DNA of 40,708 nucleotides, taken from contig DAIDHX010000010.1 of the NCBI GenBank assembly GCA_027451885.1, positions 1-40,708 on the forward strand. The letters run 5' to 3'. The position numbers were made by a program, and so were the translations under genes. This document shows, in pieces, positions 25,136 through 33,110 of this stretch; position 1 is the first letter of the stretch; the number at the start of each line of letters is the position of its first letter. The DNA comes from Planctomycetales bacterium. GTDB taxonomy: Bacteria > Planctomycetota > Planctomycetia > Isosphaerales > Isosphaeraceae. The notes beneath the pieces were generated by a model. It had not been told where the DNA came from. It saw nothing but the letters and a program-made list of their open reading frames with translations, and made no database searches.

Positions 25136-27679
25136 ATGCCTGCCTGCCCCATTCGACGCGGGTTTTTCCTGGCCTTGATGGCTGCGCTTGCCAGTTCCGC
25201 ATATGGCTCGGACCTCGTCGCGCTTGCGCCTTCGAACTGGGAAAGGTACGTTCCCCAGGGCAAGGAAGTCGACGCGATTCACGGCGACTTCGCCCTCATG
25301 AACGATCAGCTCATGGCGATCGTGGCCAACCCCAGGCGCGGGCGCAACGCGAATATGACCGTGCGGGACGTCGGCGGCTGCCTGATCGACCTCACACGCA
25401 AGGATCGCCAGAGCGACCAACTTTCGGCGTTCTATCCCTGCGGCCAGCTTCGCGACCTGCGGTTCGCGGGAATCGAGGTCGAAGCGCCCACGGTCTACGA
25501 GACCGCGGCCCTGGACCAGGTTTTCGTCCGGGCAAGGCGGGTCACGCTGAGGCTGGCGGCAGCCCCGCGCGAGAAGACACCCGACATTGAGGTTTCCTAC
25601 ACTCTCGCCGACGGCTGGCCTTACGTGCTCGTGGCCACCACATTCAGCAATCGAGGCGACACGCCCGTCGACGCCGACCTGCTCGACGCAATTCGCGCGG
25701 ATCATTCCTTCGAGTTCAGCCCAGAAGCCCCGAATGTGCTCTTCTGGGCATACGATAAACACTTCGGCCAGGCATACGGCGTGCTCGCGGAAGGGCACGA
25801 AATCCTGGGTGCAAATGCCCGGCGGCTTTTACTCCGCTATCGCAATCACGACGGCAAGGCGGCGGTGCGGCTCGCGCCTGGCGAATCATATCGCCTGATT
25901 CGTAGAGTCATCCCAGGCGCTGACCTTTTCGAGATCGAGCACATTGCCGCGTCGCTCACCAACCGGGAAAGCCGGACGGTGCGGCTGGCCGTGAAGGACG
26001 CATCAGGCCATCCCATTCCCAGAGCCGATGTGATTCTTTCCGTCGCGGGTAAAAAAAAGGCATGGGGACGCACGGACGAGGCCGGCGGAATTGCGGTTGA
26101 AACCGGGCGAGTCCCGTGCGAGATCGACGTATCGGCAACCGGGCACGGCCAGAAGCGCATCGCGCTCGCCAGGGACGCCGGCGATTCACTCGCCGTCGAG
26201 CTGCCCGCGGCGGCGGTGGTCGTGGCACGCGTCAGCGACACTCAGGGCGCGCCAATCCCCTGCAAGGTTCAGTTCCTTGGCCGCGACGGCACGAAGAATC
26301 CTGACCTCGGCCCAGACAGCGGCGAACACGGCGTCAAAAACATCTATTACAGCCATGATGGCCGCTTCCGACTTGCGCTCGAGCCCGGCTCCTACGAAGT
26401 GATCGTGAGCTACGGGCCAGAATACGACGCCGTCTTCCGCCGGCTCGACCTTGAACGCGGCAAGGAAACCATGCTCGAGGCCAGGCTGGTCCGTTCTGTG
26501 AACACCGAGGGTTGGATCAGTACCGATTACCATAGCCACTCAAGCCCATCCGGCGACAACACCTCAAGCCAGCTCGGACGCGTGCTCAACCTGCTGTGCG
26601 AGAATGTCGAGTTCGCCCCCTGCACCGAGCACAACCGCCTTTCAACCTACGAGCCCCATCTCAAACGCCTGGGCGCTGCGCACAGAATGGCCACCTGCGT
26701 GGGGATCGAGCTCACTGGCCGCCCGTTGCCGCTCAATCATCAGAATGCCTTCCCGCTGATCATGCGCCCGCATACCCAGGACAACGGCGGTCCCACCGCG
26801 GACGACGATCCCGCAATTCAGATCGAGCGCCTTGCCCTCTGGGACAACGCCAGCGAAAAACTTGTGCAGGTGAACCACCCCGACATCGGCTGGATGTTCG
26901 GAGATCGCAACGGCGACCACACACGCGATGCCGGTTTCACCGGCATGCACAACAGGATGGACGTGATCGAGGTCCATCCCCTGCACACCATCTTCGACCC
27001 ACCCACAAGCCAGAATTCTGCGCACACATATAACAACACGATTGTTAATTGGCTCCAGCTTCTCAATCGCGGCTTCCGCATTCCAGGCGTGGTGAACACC
27101 GACGCACACTACAACTTCCACGGCTCGGGCTGGCTGCGAAACTACGTGAAAAGCCCCACCGACAACCCTGCTGAGGTGCAAACGCTCGACGTGGTCCATG
27201 CCTCCGAGCGAGGGAACCTGGTGATGTCGAGCGGGCCGTTTCTGGAGGTTGGCCTCCGCGCTGATGATGAACAAAAATCCCAGGCCATTCCTGGGCAGAA
27301 CCTTCGTGCTCCGAGGGGCCAGGCGCGTTTGAAAATCAAGGTCCAGTGCCCGAACTGGTTCGACGTGGACCGGGTACAGGTGCTCGTGAATGGCAAGGCC
27401 GCCGAGGCGCTCAACTTCACGCGGAAGTCGACGCCCGCCCGTTTTTCAAACGCGGCCGTGAAGTTTGACCAGGAGATCCCCCTTGCGCTCGAGCGCGACA
27501 GCCACGTCATCGTGGCAACGATCGGCGAGCATTCGCGACTCGGGCCAGTGATGGGTCCCGAGCACGCAGAGGACCGCCCCGTGGCCGTCTCGAATCCGAT
27601 CTTCGTGGATGTCGACGGCAACGGATTCCAGTCGAATGGCGACGCGCTCGGCGATTTGCCCGTGAAGAATGGGTCGTGA
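25136..27679 (+). CDS. Exported CehA/McbA-type metallohydrolase (PHP-like)
   Basis: The product is 847 aa from ATG 25136. A signal peptide is likely (RRGFFLALMAALASSAYGS). The N-terminal half is beta-rich, with carboxypeptidase-regulatory-like segments near residues 280-340 (VKDASGHPIPRADVIL) and 355-420 (VARVSDTQGAPIPCKVQFL). The catalytic part begins around 464 with TDYHSHSSPSGD (H466 and H468) and continues with CTEHNRLS (H499), VNHPDIGWMF and NTDAHYNFHG (D656, H658), the metal ligands of PHP-type amidohydrolases. McbA/CehA relatives hydrolyse carbamate or related esters, but planctomycete members are broad and the substrate here is unknown. The protein should act outside the cytoplasm. 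The flagellar-type operon begins 129 bp after its stop. Confidence 0.85.
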   Translation: MPACPIRRGFFLALMAALASSAYGSDLVALAPSNWERYVPQGKEVDAIHGDFALMNDQLMAIVANPRRGRNANMTVRDVGGCLIDLTRKDRQSDQLSAFYPCGQLRDLRFAGIEVEAPTVYETAALDQVFVRARRVTLRLAAAPREKTPDIEVSYTLADGWPYVLVATTFSNRGDTPVDADLLDAIRADHSFEFSPEAPNVLFWAYDKHFGQAYGVLAEGHEILGANARRLLLRYRNHDGKAAVRLAPGESYRLIRRVIPGADLFEIEHIAASLTNRESRTVRLAVKDASGHPIPRADVILSVAGKKKAWGRTDEAGGIAVETGRVPCEIDVSATGHGQKRIALARDAGDSLAVELPAAAVVVARVSDTQGAPIPCKVQFLGRDGTKNPDLGPDSGEHGVKNIYYSHDGRFRLALEPGSYEVIVSYGPEYDAVFRRLDLERGKETMLEARLVRSVNTEGWISTDYHSHSSPSGDNTSSQLGRVLNLLCENVEFAPCTEHNRLSTYEPHLKRLGAAHRMATCVGIELTGRPLPLNHQNAFPLIMRPHTQDNGGPTADDDPAIQIERLALWDNASEKLVQVNHPDIGWMFGDRNGDHTRDAGFTGMHNRMDVIEVHPLHTIFDPPTSQNSAHTYNNTIVNWLQLLNRGFRIPGVVNTDAHYNFHGSGWLRNYVKSPTDNPAEVQTLDVVHASERGNLVMSSGPFLEVGLRADDEQKSQAIPGQNLRAPRGQARLKIKVQCPNWFDVDRVQVLVNGKAAEALNFTRKSTPARFSNAAVKFDQEIPLALERDSHVIVATIGEHSRLGPVMGPEHAEDRPVAVSNPIFVDVDGNGFQSNGDALGDLPVKNGS

Positions 27680-27713
27680 GCCTTCTTGAGCCTTCTGATT
27701 GCATGCCCTGCGA

Positions 27714-27742
27714 TTGACAGAAAGTCGCATCCCTGGCTTAAT
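27714..27742 (+). promoter_or_regulatory. Candidate promoter of the flagellar-type operon
   Basis: A perfect TTGACA at 27714-27719, a 17-base spacer and CTTAAT at 27737-27742 (four of six -10 matches) lie in the gap before fliF. Transcription would start near 27750, with a leader of about 58 nt to ATG 27808. A housekeeping-type promoter here would differ from the sigma28 or sigma54 control common for flagellar genes. Confidence 0.5.
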
Positions 27743-27807
27743 CACCGCTGCGCTCGGGCGGGCAGGGATGCTCATCAAGCGCTCGTGCTGCGATCAAAGG
27801 AGCGTGG

Positions 27808-29265
27808 ATGGCGACCCGCGAAGGGATGGCGTGGGTTTGGGATCCTTTTGGACTTCGGGGACGGCTTGAGCGGCTCGTACCGTCAGCCACCGCGCGGGGC
27901 GTGGTGGCACTGGCGTCGATCGCCGTGGCCGCAGCCGCGATTTGCGCATCCTTCTGGGCTGCGCAGGGCACCCCGAATGGCCAGTATCTCGCCGGCGGCC
28001 GGCGGTTTTATTCTGACGACGCAATCAAGATCTGCCGTGCGCTCGACGAACAGCGCATCGAATACCACCAGGACGACCACCGCATCTACGTCGCTCCCGA
28101 GCAATTCGATCAGGCGGCGGCGGTTGTGGCCAAGCTGGGCGTCGGCCGCAAGCCGATCGATGAGCTGCGTGGCCCCGGCGGCGTACTCTCGTCCTTGCTT
28201 GAGACCACGGAGGATCGCCGCCGTCGCGATCAGCTTTCTCGCGAGCGGATCCTGGAGTCGCTCATCTCCCAGCAGGACGGCGTGGTGTGGTCCCTGGTCT
28301 CACTCCATGACGTCACGGGCTCGACGAGCACGTTGCGATCAACCCGCAAGGCGGCGTTTGTTTATCTGGAGACCGACGGCGACCATCGTCTGCCTGCGCG
28401 GACACTCCAGCTCTTGCCCTCGTTGCTGGCAGGATACGTACCGGAGCTCGCGCCGCGGGCGATCACCGTCATGGATCGCGCGGGCCGCAAATATCTCGAT
28501 CCCAGCGATCCCACACTGAGCGAACTCTCGCGTAATCAGGCGCGTGAAGAAGAGCTGGCGGACACGATCCGCGAACGGCTCGACTGGATCAAGGGGGTGC
28601 GAGTGCTGACGCGGATTTCCCCGCACGAGGTCGTTCCCCCGCAAACTGAGACCCGAATGGAGCCCGAGCCGGCTCCCACGATCACTGTCAATCATCCTGC
28701 CACAATCGACGGTGAAAAGCTGGGCATTCCGCAGGCGACCGAGCCAGGCCGCGCGTCCCGGGAGCGCGATCGCGGCACGGTGCTCGTGAGCGTTCCTCGC
28801 AGTTTCTACTACAGCGCGATTGTGAATCACGCCGAGCACAAGGAGCCGTCGATCGACGAGCTCAAGCAGGCCCAGACCCGGACCGAGGGGCAAATTCGCC
28901 GCCTGGTGGAAATGATCACAGCCGGCGAGGGCGTGTGGACAGTCGACGTCGAGATGATCCCAGACAAGATTCCAACCGCCCGTCCCGTGATTGCGACGAC
29001 GGGATCGGGTTCTCGAACCCGCGGGCTAGACTGGGGCGTGGTGGCCACGATTGTAGCGGGCGCGGCGGTTATTACCGCGGCAGGCGCCTGGCGCAGATCC
29101 TCGCCCAGGCCCGCACCCGTACGTTCGGCCCGAAAGAAGTTGCGCGTCGATCCACCCGAGGACCACACGCTTTCAGAACGCGTTCGCGAGCTGGTGCGCC
29201 AGGATCCCGAAGCCGCAGCCAGTGTGCTCGAACGCTGGCTCACCCAGGGAGAGTCGTCGCCATGA
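27808..29265 (+). CDS. fliF: FliF-like M-ring protein
   Basis: The product is 485 aa from ATG 27808, with AAAGGAG at 27796-27802. FliF builds the membrane MS-ring that holds the export gate. Features are a first helix at about 33-50 (VVALASIAVAAAAICASF), ring-building motifs (DDAIKICRALDEQRIEYHQD; RDQLSRERILESLISQQDG; LVSLHDVTG), and a second helix at about 408-425 (WGVVATIVAGAAVITAAGAW). A short C-terminal segment (LVRQDPEAAASVLERWL, about 462-479) resembles the canonical FliG-binding tail. The protein is shorter than typical FliF (about 550), mainly in its beta-collar region, and the relation is at family level. The stop overlaps the ATG of fliG. Confidence 0.82.
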   Translation: MATREGMAWVWDPFGLRGRLERLVPSATARGVVALASIAVAAAAICASFWAAQGTPNGQYLAGGRRFYSDDAIKICRALDEQRIEYHQDDHRIYVAPEQFDQAAAVVAKLGVGRKPIDELRGPGGVLSSLLETTEDRRRRDQLSRERILESLISQQDGVVWSLVSLHDVTGSTSTLRSTRKAAFVYLETDGDHRLPARTLQLLPSLLAGYVPELAPRAITVMDRAGRKYLDPSDPTLSELSRNQAREEELADTIRERLDWIKGVRVLTRISPHEVVPPQTETRMEPEPAPTITVNHPATIDGEKLGIPQATEPGRASRERDRGTVLVSVPRSFYYSAIVNHAEHKEPSIDELKQAQTRTEGQIRRLVEMITAGEGVWTVDVEMIPDKIPTARPVIATTGSGSRTRGLDWGVVATIVAGAAVITAAGAWRRSSPRPAPVRSARKKLRVDPPEDHTLSERVRELVRQDPEAAASVLERWLTQGESSP

Positions 29266-29843
29266 CAACCGTCACGCTCGATCGTGGAGCCGCCACACGG
29301 CCGCGGCTGACTCGCGAAACAGAAACGCAGGTTCAGCCGGAATCCAGTTCCGCGCGCAAGGCGGCGATCGTCCTTTCCAGCCTGGAGGCGTCGCTCGCCG
29401 CGCGACTGCTTGCGATCCTGGACCGCTCAATCGTGGAAGCCGTTACATTGCAAATGGCGCAGCTTGGTCCGGTCGATCCTGATGAGCGTAACCTGGTGCT
29501 CGACGAGTTTTACGAGCTCGGCCGGCGACGGCTTCAGTTCACATTCGACGACCTGGTTCGCATGGAAGAAAGCGACCTCAAGACGGCGGTACACGAGGAA
29601 GACCTGAACATTTGGGCGCTTGCGCTGGCGGGATCGGCCCAGACGACGCGGGCGAAGGTACAGGCAGCGATCGGGCCTGAGCTTGAGCGCAGACTTGTCC
29701 GTGCGCTTGAGAACCTGGGCCCGTTTCGGCTGTCGGATTCGGAAGCGGCTCAGCACGAGATCGCGGAGTTGCTGCGCGGGTTGCACGACCGTGGGCGGAT
29801 CAATTTGCCCGAGCCTGCGCCGCGTGAAGAAGCCGTTGCCTGA
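29262..29843 (+). CDS. fliG: Short FliG-like protein lacking the middle domain
   Basis: The product is 193 aa; typical FliG has about 330 residues. ATG 29262 overlaps the fliF stop (ATGA). Residues 31-86 match the N-terminal FliG layout (ARKAAIVLSSLEASLAARLL, VLDEFYELGRRR). Residues 94-181 match the C-terminal domain (TFDDLVRMEESDLKTAV, IWALALAGSAQ, LENLGPFRLSDSEAAQHEI). The middle domain with the EHPQ surface used by FliM is absent. The retained parts would attach FliF to whatever lies below, but motor switching seems impossible. The upstream open frame to 28935 is only a shadow of fliF. The next start, fliO, is 13 bp beyond its stop. Confidence 0.78.
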   Translation: MTTVTLDRGAATRPRLTRETETQVQPESSSARKAAIVLSSLEASLAARLLAILDRSIVEAVTLQMAQLGPVDPDERNLVLDEFYELGRRRLQFTFDDLVRMEESDLKTAVHEEDLNIWALALAGSAQTTRAKVQAAIGPELERRLVRALENLGPFRLSDSEAAQHEIAELLRGLHDRGRINLPEPAPREEAVA

Positions 29844-29856
29844 GGGAGAGCCGATC

Positions 29857-30354
29857 ATGCTTCGCGGGCGCTTGATGAGCATCACGATCGCGCTTGGGCT
29901 CGCGAGCGCCGCGAGCCCTTGCACCGCACAGGCCGGTGACGAGTCGGTCTCCGGCTCCGCGGCGAGCGTGAGCGCAACCCGGGAAACACTGGGTCCGCGC
30001 GCGGCGGATCGAACGCGCACACGGCTATCCACAGGTCGCGATCGGCTCGAGCCTGGCTGGTCCAGCCTGATCATCCTGCTGGGAGGATGCGCGGTGTTAA
30101 TGGCCGCTGGCCAGCTCGCGAAGCGCTGGAAACCAGGCTCGGCGCTGGCCTCGGCACAGATCATCGGCCGCGTGCCGCTCTCGCCCAAGCACACCCTTTT
30201 TGTAGTCGAGATCGGCGATCGCAGGCTGCTCGTCGGCGCGGGACCGCAAGGACCACCCGCGCTCATCACAGAGCTCGACGCAGGCGGTATTCCGGCACAG
30301 CCAGCCAGAAACACTGCTCCCGTTCCGCCAGGGCTATCGGAGACCCGCTCATGA
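29857..30354 (+). CDS. fliO: FliO-like flagellar export accessory protein
   Basis: The product is 165 aa from ATG 29857, with GGGAGAG before it. An N-terminal signal or anchor (LMSITIALGLASAASPCTAQA) is followed by a Ser/Arg-rich stretch. A membrane helix lies at about 68-87 (WSSLIILLGGCAVLMAAGQL), then a small beta domain (ASAQIIGRVPLSPKHTLFVVEIGDRRLLVGAG) typical of FliO. FliO helps assemble the FliPQR export gate. Sequence similarity in this family is low, so position next to fliP is part of the evidence. The stop overlaps the fliP ATG by four bases. Confidence 0.75.
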   Translation: MLRGRLMSITIALGLASAASPCTAQAGDESVSGSAASVSATRETLGPRAADRTRTRLSTGRDRLEPGWSSLIILLGGCAVLMAAGQLAKRWKPGSALASAQIIGRVPLSPKHTLFVVEIGDRRLLVGAGPQGPPALITELDAGGIPAQPARNTAPVPPGLSETRS

Positions 30355-31169
30355 TCGCCCTGCCCCTCCGAGTGCGAAGTTGGCTGGCGCTGGCCGCTGT
30401 CGGAGTGATCCTCGGCCTTGGCGCGGGAACGGCACGTGCTCAGGAGCCAGACTCGCCCGCGCAGGATCAAGCGAAAGGCAAGATCACGCTCCCGATCGAT
30501 CGCGACTCGGCGATTCGAACCACGCAAACGGTCGCCCTTTTCGCACTCGTGTCGCTCGCACCCATCGCCCTTTTGATGACAACGGCCTTCGTGCGGATCA
30601 ACATCACGCTTACACTCTTGCGACAGGCAATGGGTAGCCCGCAAGTTCCCGGCAACAACGTGATTACCGCGCTTGCGCTCTTACTCACGCTGCTCGTGAT
30701 GAGACCGCGGGGCGAGGCGGTTTATCACGACGCAATCGCGCCTTTCGCGCGGGGCGAACTCTCCGCGCAAACAGCCTGGGAACAAGGCGTGCAACCGATC
30801 AAGCGCTTCATGATCGACCAGCTTGTCCGCGCGCGCCATGAGTATTACCTGCCCGCGCTCCTTGAACGCTCGCAGGGCACATCCGCGCATCCGGTGGAAC
30901 CACCCGACGAGCCTGATCGCTATCCCCTGACGGTGATCGCGCCTGCGTTCCTGCTGAGCGAGATCGCCGTCGCGCTTAAGATGGGCTTTTTTCTCTATCT
31001 GCCGTTTCTGGTGATCGACCTTACCGCGGCCTCGGTGCTGGGCGCGGCGGGGCTTTACATGCTGCCGCCAGCGGCGGTTGCAACACCGTCTAAATTGATC
31101 ATATTTGTACTTGCGGATGGCTGGATGCTCACAGCGGCGATGTTGCTCGAGAGCTTCGCCAGCGGTTGA
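30351..31169 (+). CDS. fliP: FliP, flagellar-type export gate protein
   Basis: The product is 272 aa; ATG 30351 overlaps the fliO stop. The N-terminus (LALAAVGVILGLGAGTARA) is a signal or first helix. Hallmarks are LVSLAPIALLMTTAFVRINI (67-86), LLRQAMGSPQVPGNNVITAL (89-108) and the C-terminal block AFLLSEIAVALKMGFFLYLPFL (199-220), followed by IDLTAASVLGAAGLYMLPP and IFVLADGWML (251-260). FliP with FliQ and FliR forms the helical export gate, usually in a 5:4:1 ratio, and exports rod, hook or effector proteins through the inner membrane. The family is diagnostic and length near normal. Open frames to 30087 upstream are shadows of fliO. Confidence 0.93.
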   Translation: MIALPLRVRSWLALAAVGVILGLGAGTARAQEPDSPAQDQAKGKITLPIDRDSAIRTTQTVALFALVSLAPIALLMTTAFVRINITLTLLRQAMGSPQVPGNNVITALALLLTLLVMRPRGEAVYHDAIAPFARGELSAQTAWEQGVQPIKRFMIDQLVRARHEYYLPALLERSQGTSAHPVEPPDEPDRYPLTVIAPAFLLSEIAVALKMGFFLYLPFLVIDLTAASVLGAAGLYMLPPAAVATPSKLIIFVLADGWMLTAAMLLESFASG

Positions 31170-31193
31170 TCCGGCCAGGGGAGGAGCGTGGAG

Positions 31194-31460
31194 ATGGAGC
31201 TCAGCCAGGTGGTGGACTGGACGCGTGAAGCGCTTGGGCTTGCGCTCGTGCTGGGCGGACCGATTTTGGCCGTGGTGCTGATTGTCGCGCTGATCATGGG
31301 AGCAGCGCAGACGATGACGCAGCTCCATGAGCCCACGGTCGGCTTCGCACCCAGGCTGATTGCCGCGGGGGCGGCTGTTCTCCTTGTACTTCCCTGGATT
31401 CTGAGCCGAATGGCATCGTTCGCGGCCGAGGTGATCGAAGCGATGCCGCGGATGCTCTAG
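31194..31460 (+). CDS. fliQ: FliQ, flagellar-type export gate protein
   Basis: The product is 88 aa, close to the usual 89. I choose ATG 31194, since GGGGAGGAG (31178-31186) has a good spacing from it; GTG 31188 is too close. Two hydrophobic helices (ALVLGGPILAVVLIVALIMG and IAAGAAVLLVLPWILSRM) surround a short loop with QLHEPTVGFAPR, the typical FliQ layout. It forms the gate with FliP and FliR. It lies between fliP and fliR with short gaps, supporting one operon. Confidence 0.88.
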   Translation: MELSQVVDWTREALGLALVLGGPILAVVLIVALIMGAAQTMTQLHEPTVGFAPRLIAAGAAVLLVLPWILSRMASFAAEVIEAMPRML

Positions 31461-31477
31461 GAGCGGGAGCCGGGCGC

Positions 31478-32245
31478 GTGCTCGATCTTGAGGGCGGGAC
31501 AGGCGAGGGCTGGCTCGGGCTGGTTCAGGCGGGCTGGCCGTGGCTGGCTGCGGCTGCGCGCTCGGCGGGGTTCATGGCCGTCGCGCCCGCCAGCCTTCCC
31601 GAGTTCGACTGGCGCTTCCGGGTGCTCTTCGGCCTGATGATCGCCGCGGCGGTCGCCCCTCTGGCTGGACCAGGTCCCGGGCTGGAATCGGGGGGCAGCC
31701 TGCCGGTCGCCCTTTTGCTCGAGATCGCCTCCGGTGGACTGGTCGCCTTGCCTTCGGCGTTGTTCCTGGGTGCAGCGCGGACTTCAGGCGAGCTCATCGC
31801 CGCGGCGGCGGGAATGAGCGCGGCGGCTGATCCCGATTCCGGCGAACCCTCGACCACGCTTGGCCGGCTTTATGGACTGCTCGCGCTCCTGGTGTTCGCA
31901 ACACTCGACGGTCCGTTACGGCTCGTTGCACTCCTGGCCGCGAGCTTCGAGAATCCCTCGGCCATTGTGCCAGATCTTGGTTCAGGGCTCGTGGAGCGAA
32001 TTTGCCGGCTGCTTGGCTGGGGCATCGAGATCGCGGTCGCCGCGTCCGCGCCTGCACTGCTTGCCATCGCGATGGCAACGGTCGCGATTGGCCTGATCAC
32101 ACGTGCACGTGCGGCAGCCGGAATGCTCTTTGCCCCCGCGATCCGCACACTTATTGGTTTGGGTGTTGTGCTGGTTTTGCTGGCGGCGACGGTATCAGGG
32201 TTCGCGGACGTCTGGCGAATTGCGCTCGATCCCGGCAATCGTTGA
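31478..32245 (+). CDS. fliR: FliR, flagellar-type export gate protein
   Basis: The product is 255 aa from GTG 31478 (AGGAGCGGGAG precedes it). Many membrane helices follow: LAAAARSAGFMAVAPASLPE, LLLEIASGGLVALPSALFL, YGLLALLVFATLDGPLRLV, SAPALLAIAMATVAIGLI and TLIGLGVVLVLLAATVSGFAD. The central segment AGMSAAADPDSGEPSTTLGRLY corresponds to the conserved loop of FliR (usually G.s....p..G). Assignment is by the fliPQR order and length; sequence identity is low. FliR completes the export gate with FliP and FliQ. Confidence 0.85.
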   Translation: MLDLEGGTGEGWLGLVQAGWPWLAAAARSAGFMAVAPASLPEFDWRFRVLFGLMIAAAVAPLAGPGPGLESGGSLPVALLLEIASGGLVALPSALFLGAARTSGELIAAAAGMSAAADPDSGEPSTTLGRLYGLLALLVFATLDGPLRLVALLAASFENPSAIVPDLGSGLVERICRLLGWGIEIAVAASAPALLAIAMATVAIGLITRARAAAGMLFAPAIRTLIGLGVVLVLLAATVSGFADVWRIALDPGNR

Positions 32246-32256
32246 CGAGGGGGCCA

Positions 32257-33066
32257 ATGGCCGACGATCGAACGGTAGCGCCTGGCAAGGAGCGATTGCG
32301 GCAAGCCCGCGCGGCGGGCCATGTTGCGCAGAGCCAGGAACTTGCCGCCGCGGTGGGCTGGATTTGCGCCATCGCCGCGATCACAGCGCTCGGGCCGGGC
32401 CTCGTGCGCGGGCTGCTGGTTGCCATGCAAGGGGCGCTCGCGCAAGCGGGCGCGGCCGACGCCGCTGACGCTCCCGCCTGGCTTGGGCGAATCACGCTTC
32501 TGATCGGCTGGCGAATCGCGGCCATCGCCTGCGCGTTTAGCGCGGGGGCCCTCGCCACGCAGCTCGTTCAAACTCGCAATCTCTGGGCGCCCCACCGGCT
32601 AGCGCCTGACGTCTCGCGCTTCTGGATGGGTCGCAATCGCGGCTCAACCTGGCTCGAACGAGCCTGGAACCCAGCCTGGACGGCCGTCCGGGCGGTGGTG
32701 ATCTGCGGTGCGCTGGCGGTAGGCCTGCACGCTTCCTGGCCTTCAATCGACCGATTGAGCACGCCTGAGATGCGTGTGATCGTGGCTGCGACCGGGCGCA
32801 CCGGCTTACGACTGGCCTTCGCCCTGGGCATTGCGGCAGTTGCGCTTGGCGTGGCGGATTACCTTGTGCAGCGCTGGCGGTTCCTGAATCGGCTCAAGAC
32901 CACTCCCCAGGAGCAAAAGGAAGAACAGCATGTGCGCGAAGGTGATCCCGCCATCCGCGCCCAGCGCAGACAGGCGGCCAGAACACGCCAGCAGGAAACC
33001 ATCACTCGAACGCGCCAGGCCGAGCCCATCGGCGGCCGATCCGACCGCGCCACGGCCCGGCTCTGA
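32257..33066 (+). CDS. flhB: FlhB-like protein lacking the NPTH autocleavage domain
   Basis: The product is 269 aa from ATG 32257 (GAGGGGGCC before it). FlhB is the export-gate component that switches substrate class after cleaving itself at N-P-T-H. Membrane helices at about 33-60, 78-100, 143-160 and 182-203 match the family. They are followed by the expected linker DYLVQRWRFLNRLKTTPQEQKEE (201-223) and EGDPAIRAQRRQ (228-239). The protein ends at 269, 60-110 residues short, and no NPTH or following cytoplasmic domain exists. The 44 bases after the stop code nothing like it in any frame, so a simple frameshift does not explain the loss. Substrate switching by cleavage should be absent. Confidence 0.8.
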   Translation: MADDRTVAPGKERLRQARAAGHVAQSQELAAAVGWICAIAAITALGPGLVRGLLVAMQGALAQAGAADAADAPAWLGRITLLIGWRIAAIACAFSAGALATQLVQTRNLWAPHRLAPDVSRFWMGRNRGSTWLERAWNPAWTAVRAVVICGALAVGLHASWPSIDRLSTPEMRVIVAATGRTGLRLAFALGIAAVALGVADYLVQRWRFLNRLKTTPQEQKEEQHVREGDPAIRAQRRQAARTRQQETITRTRQAEPIGGRSDRATARL

Positions 33067-33110
33067 TCCAGCTCCCACGTCGCGGAAAACTCGCTTGCCC
33101 CACACCCAGC

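Noticed and set aside
29427-30644. Minus-strand ORF of 405 aa across fliG, fliO and fliP
   Set aside because: Composition-driven shadow of three well supported genes on the other strand, with no domain or ribosome-binding site.
32257-33110. Frameshift as the cause of the missing FlhB C-terminus
   Set aside because: Neither the other two frames nor the bases up to 33110 code an NPTH-like segment, so a simple frameshift does not restore it.
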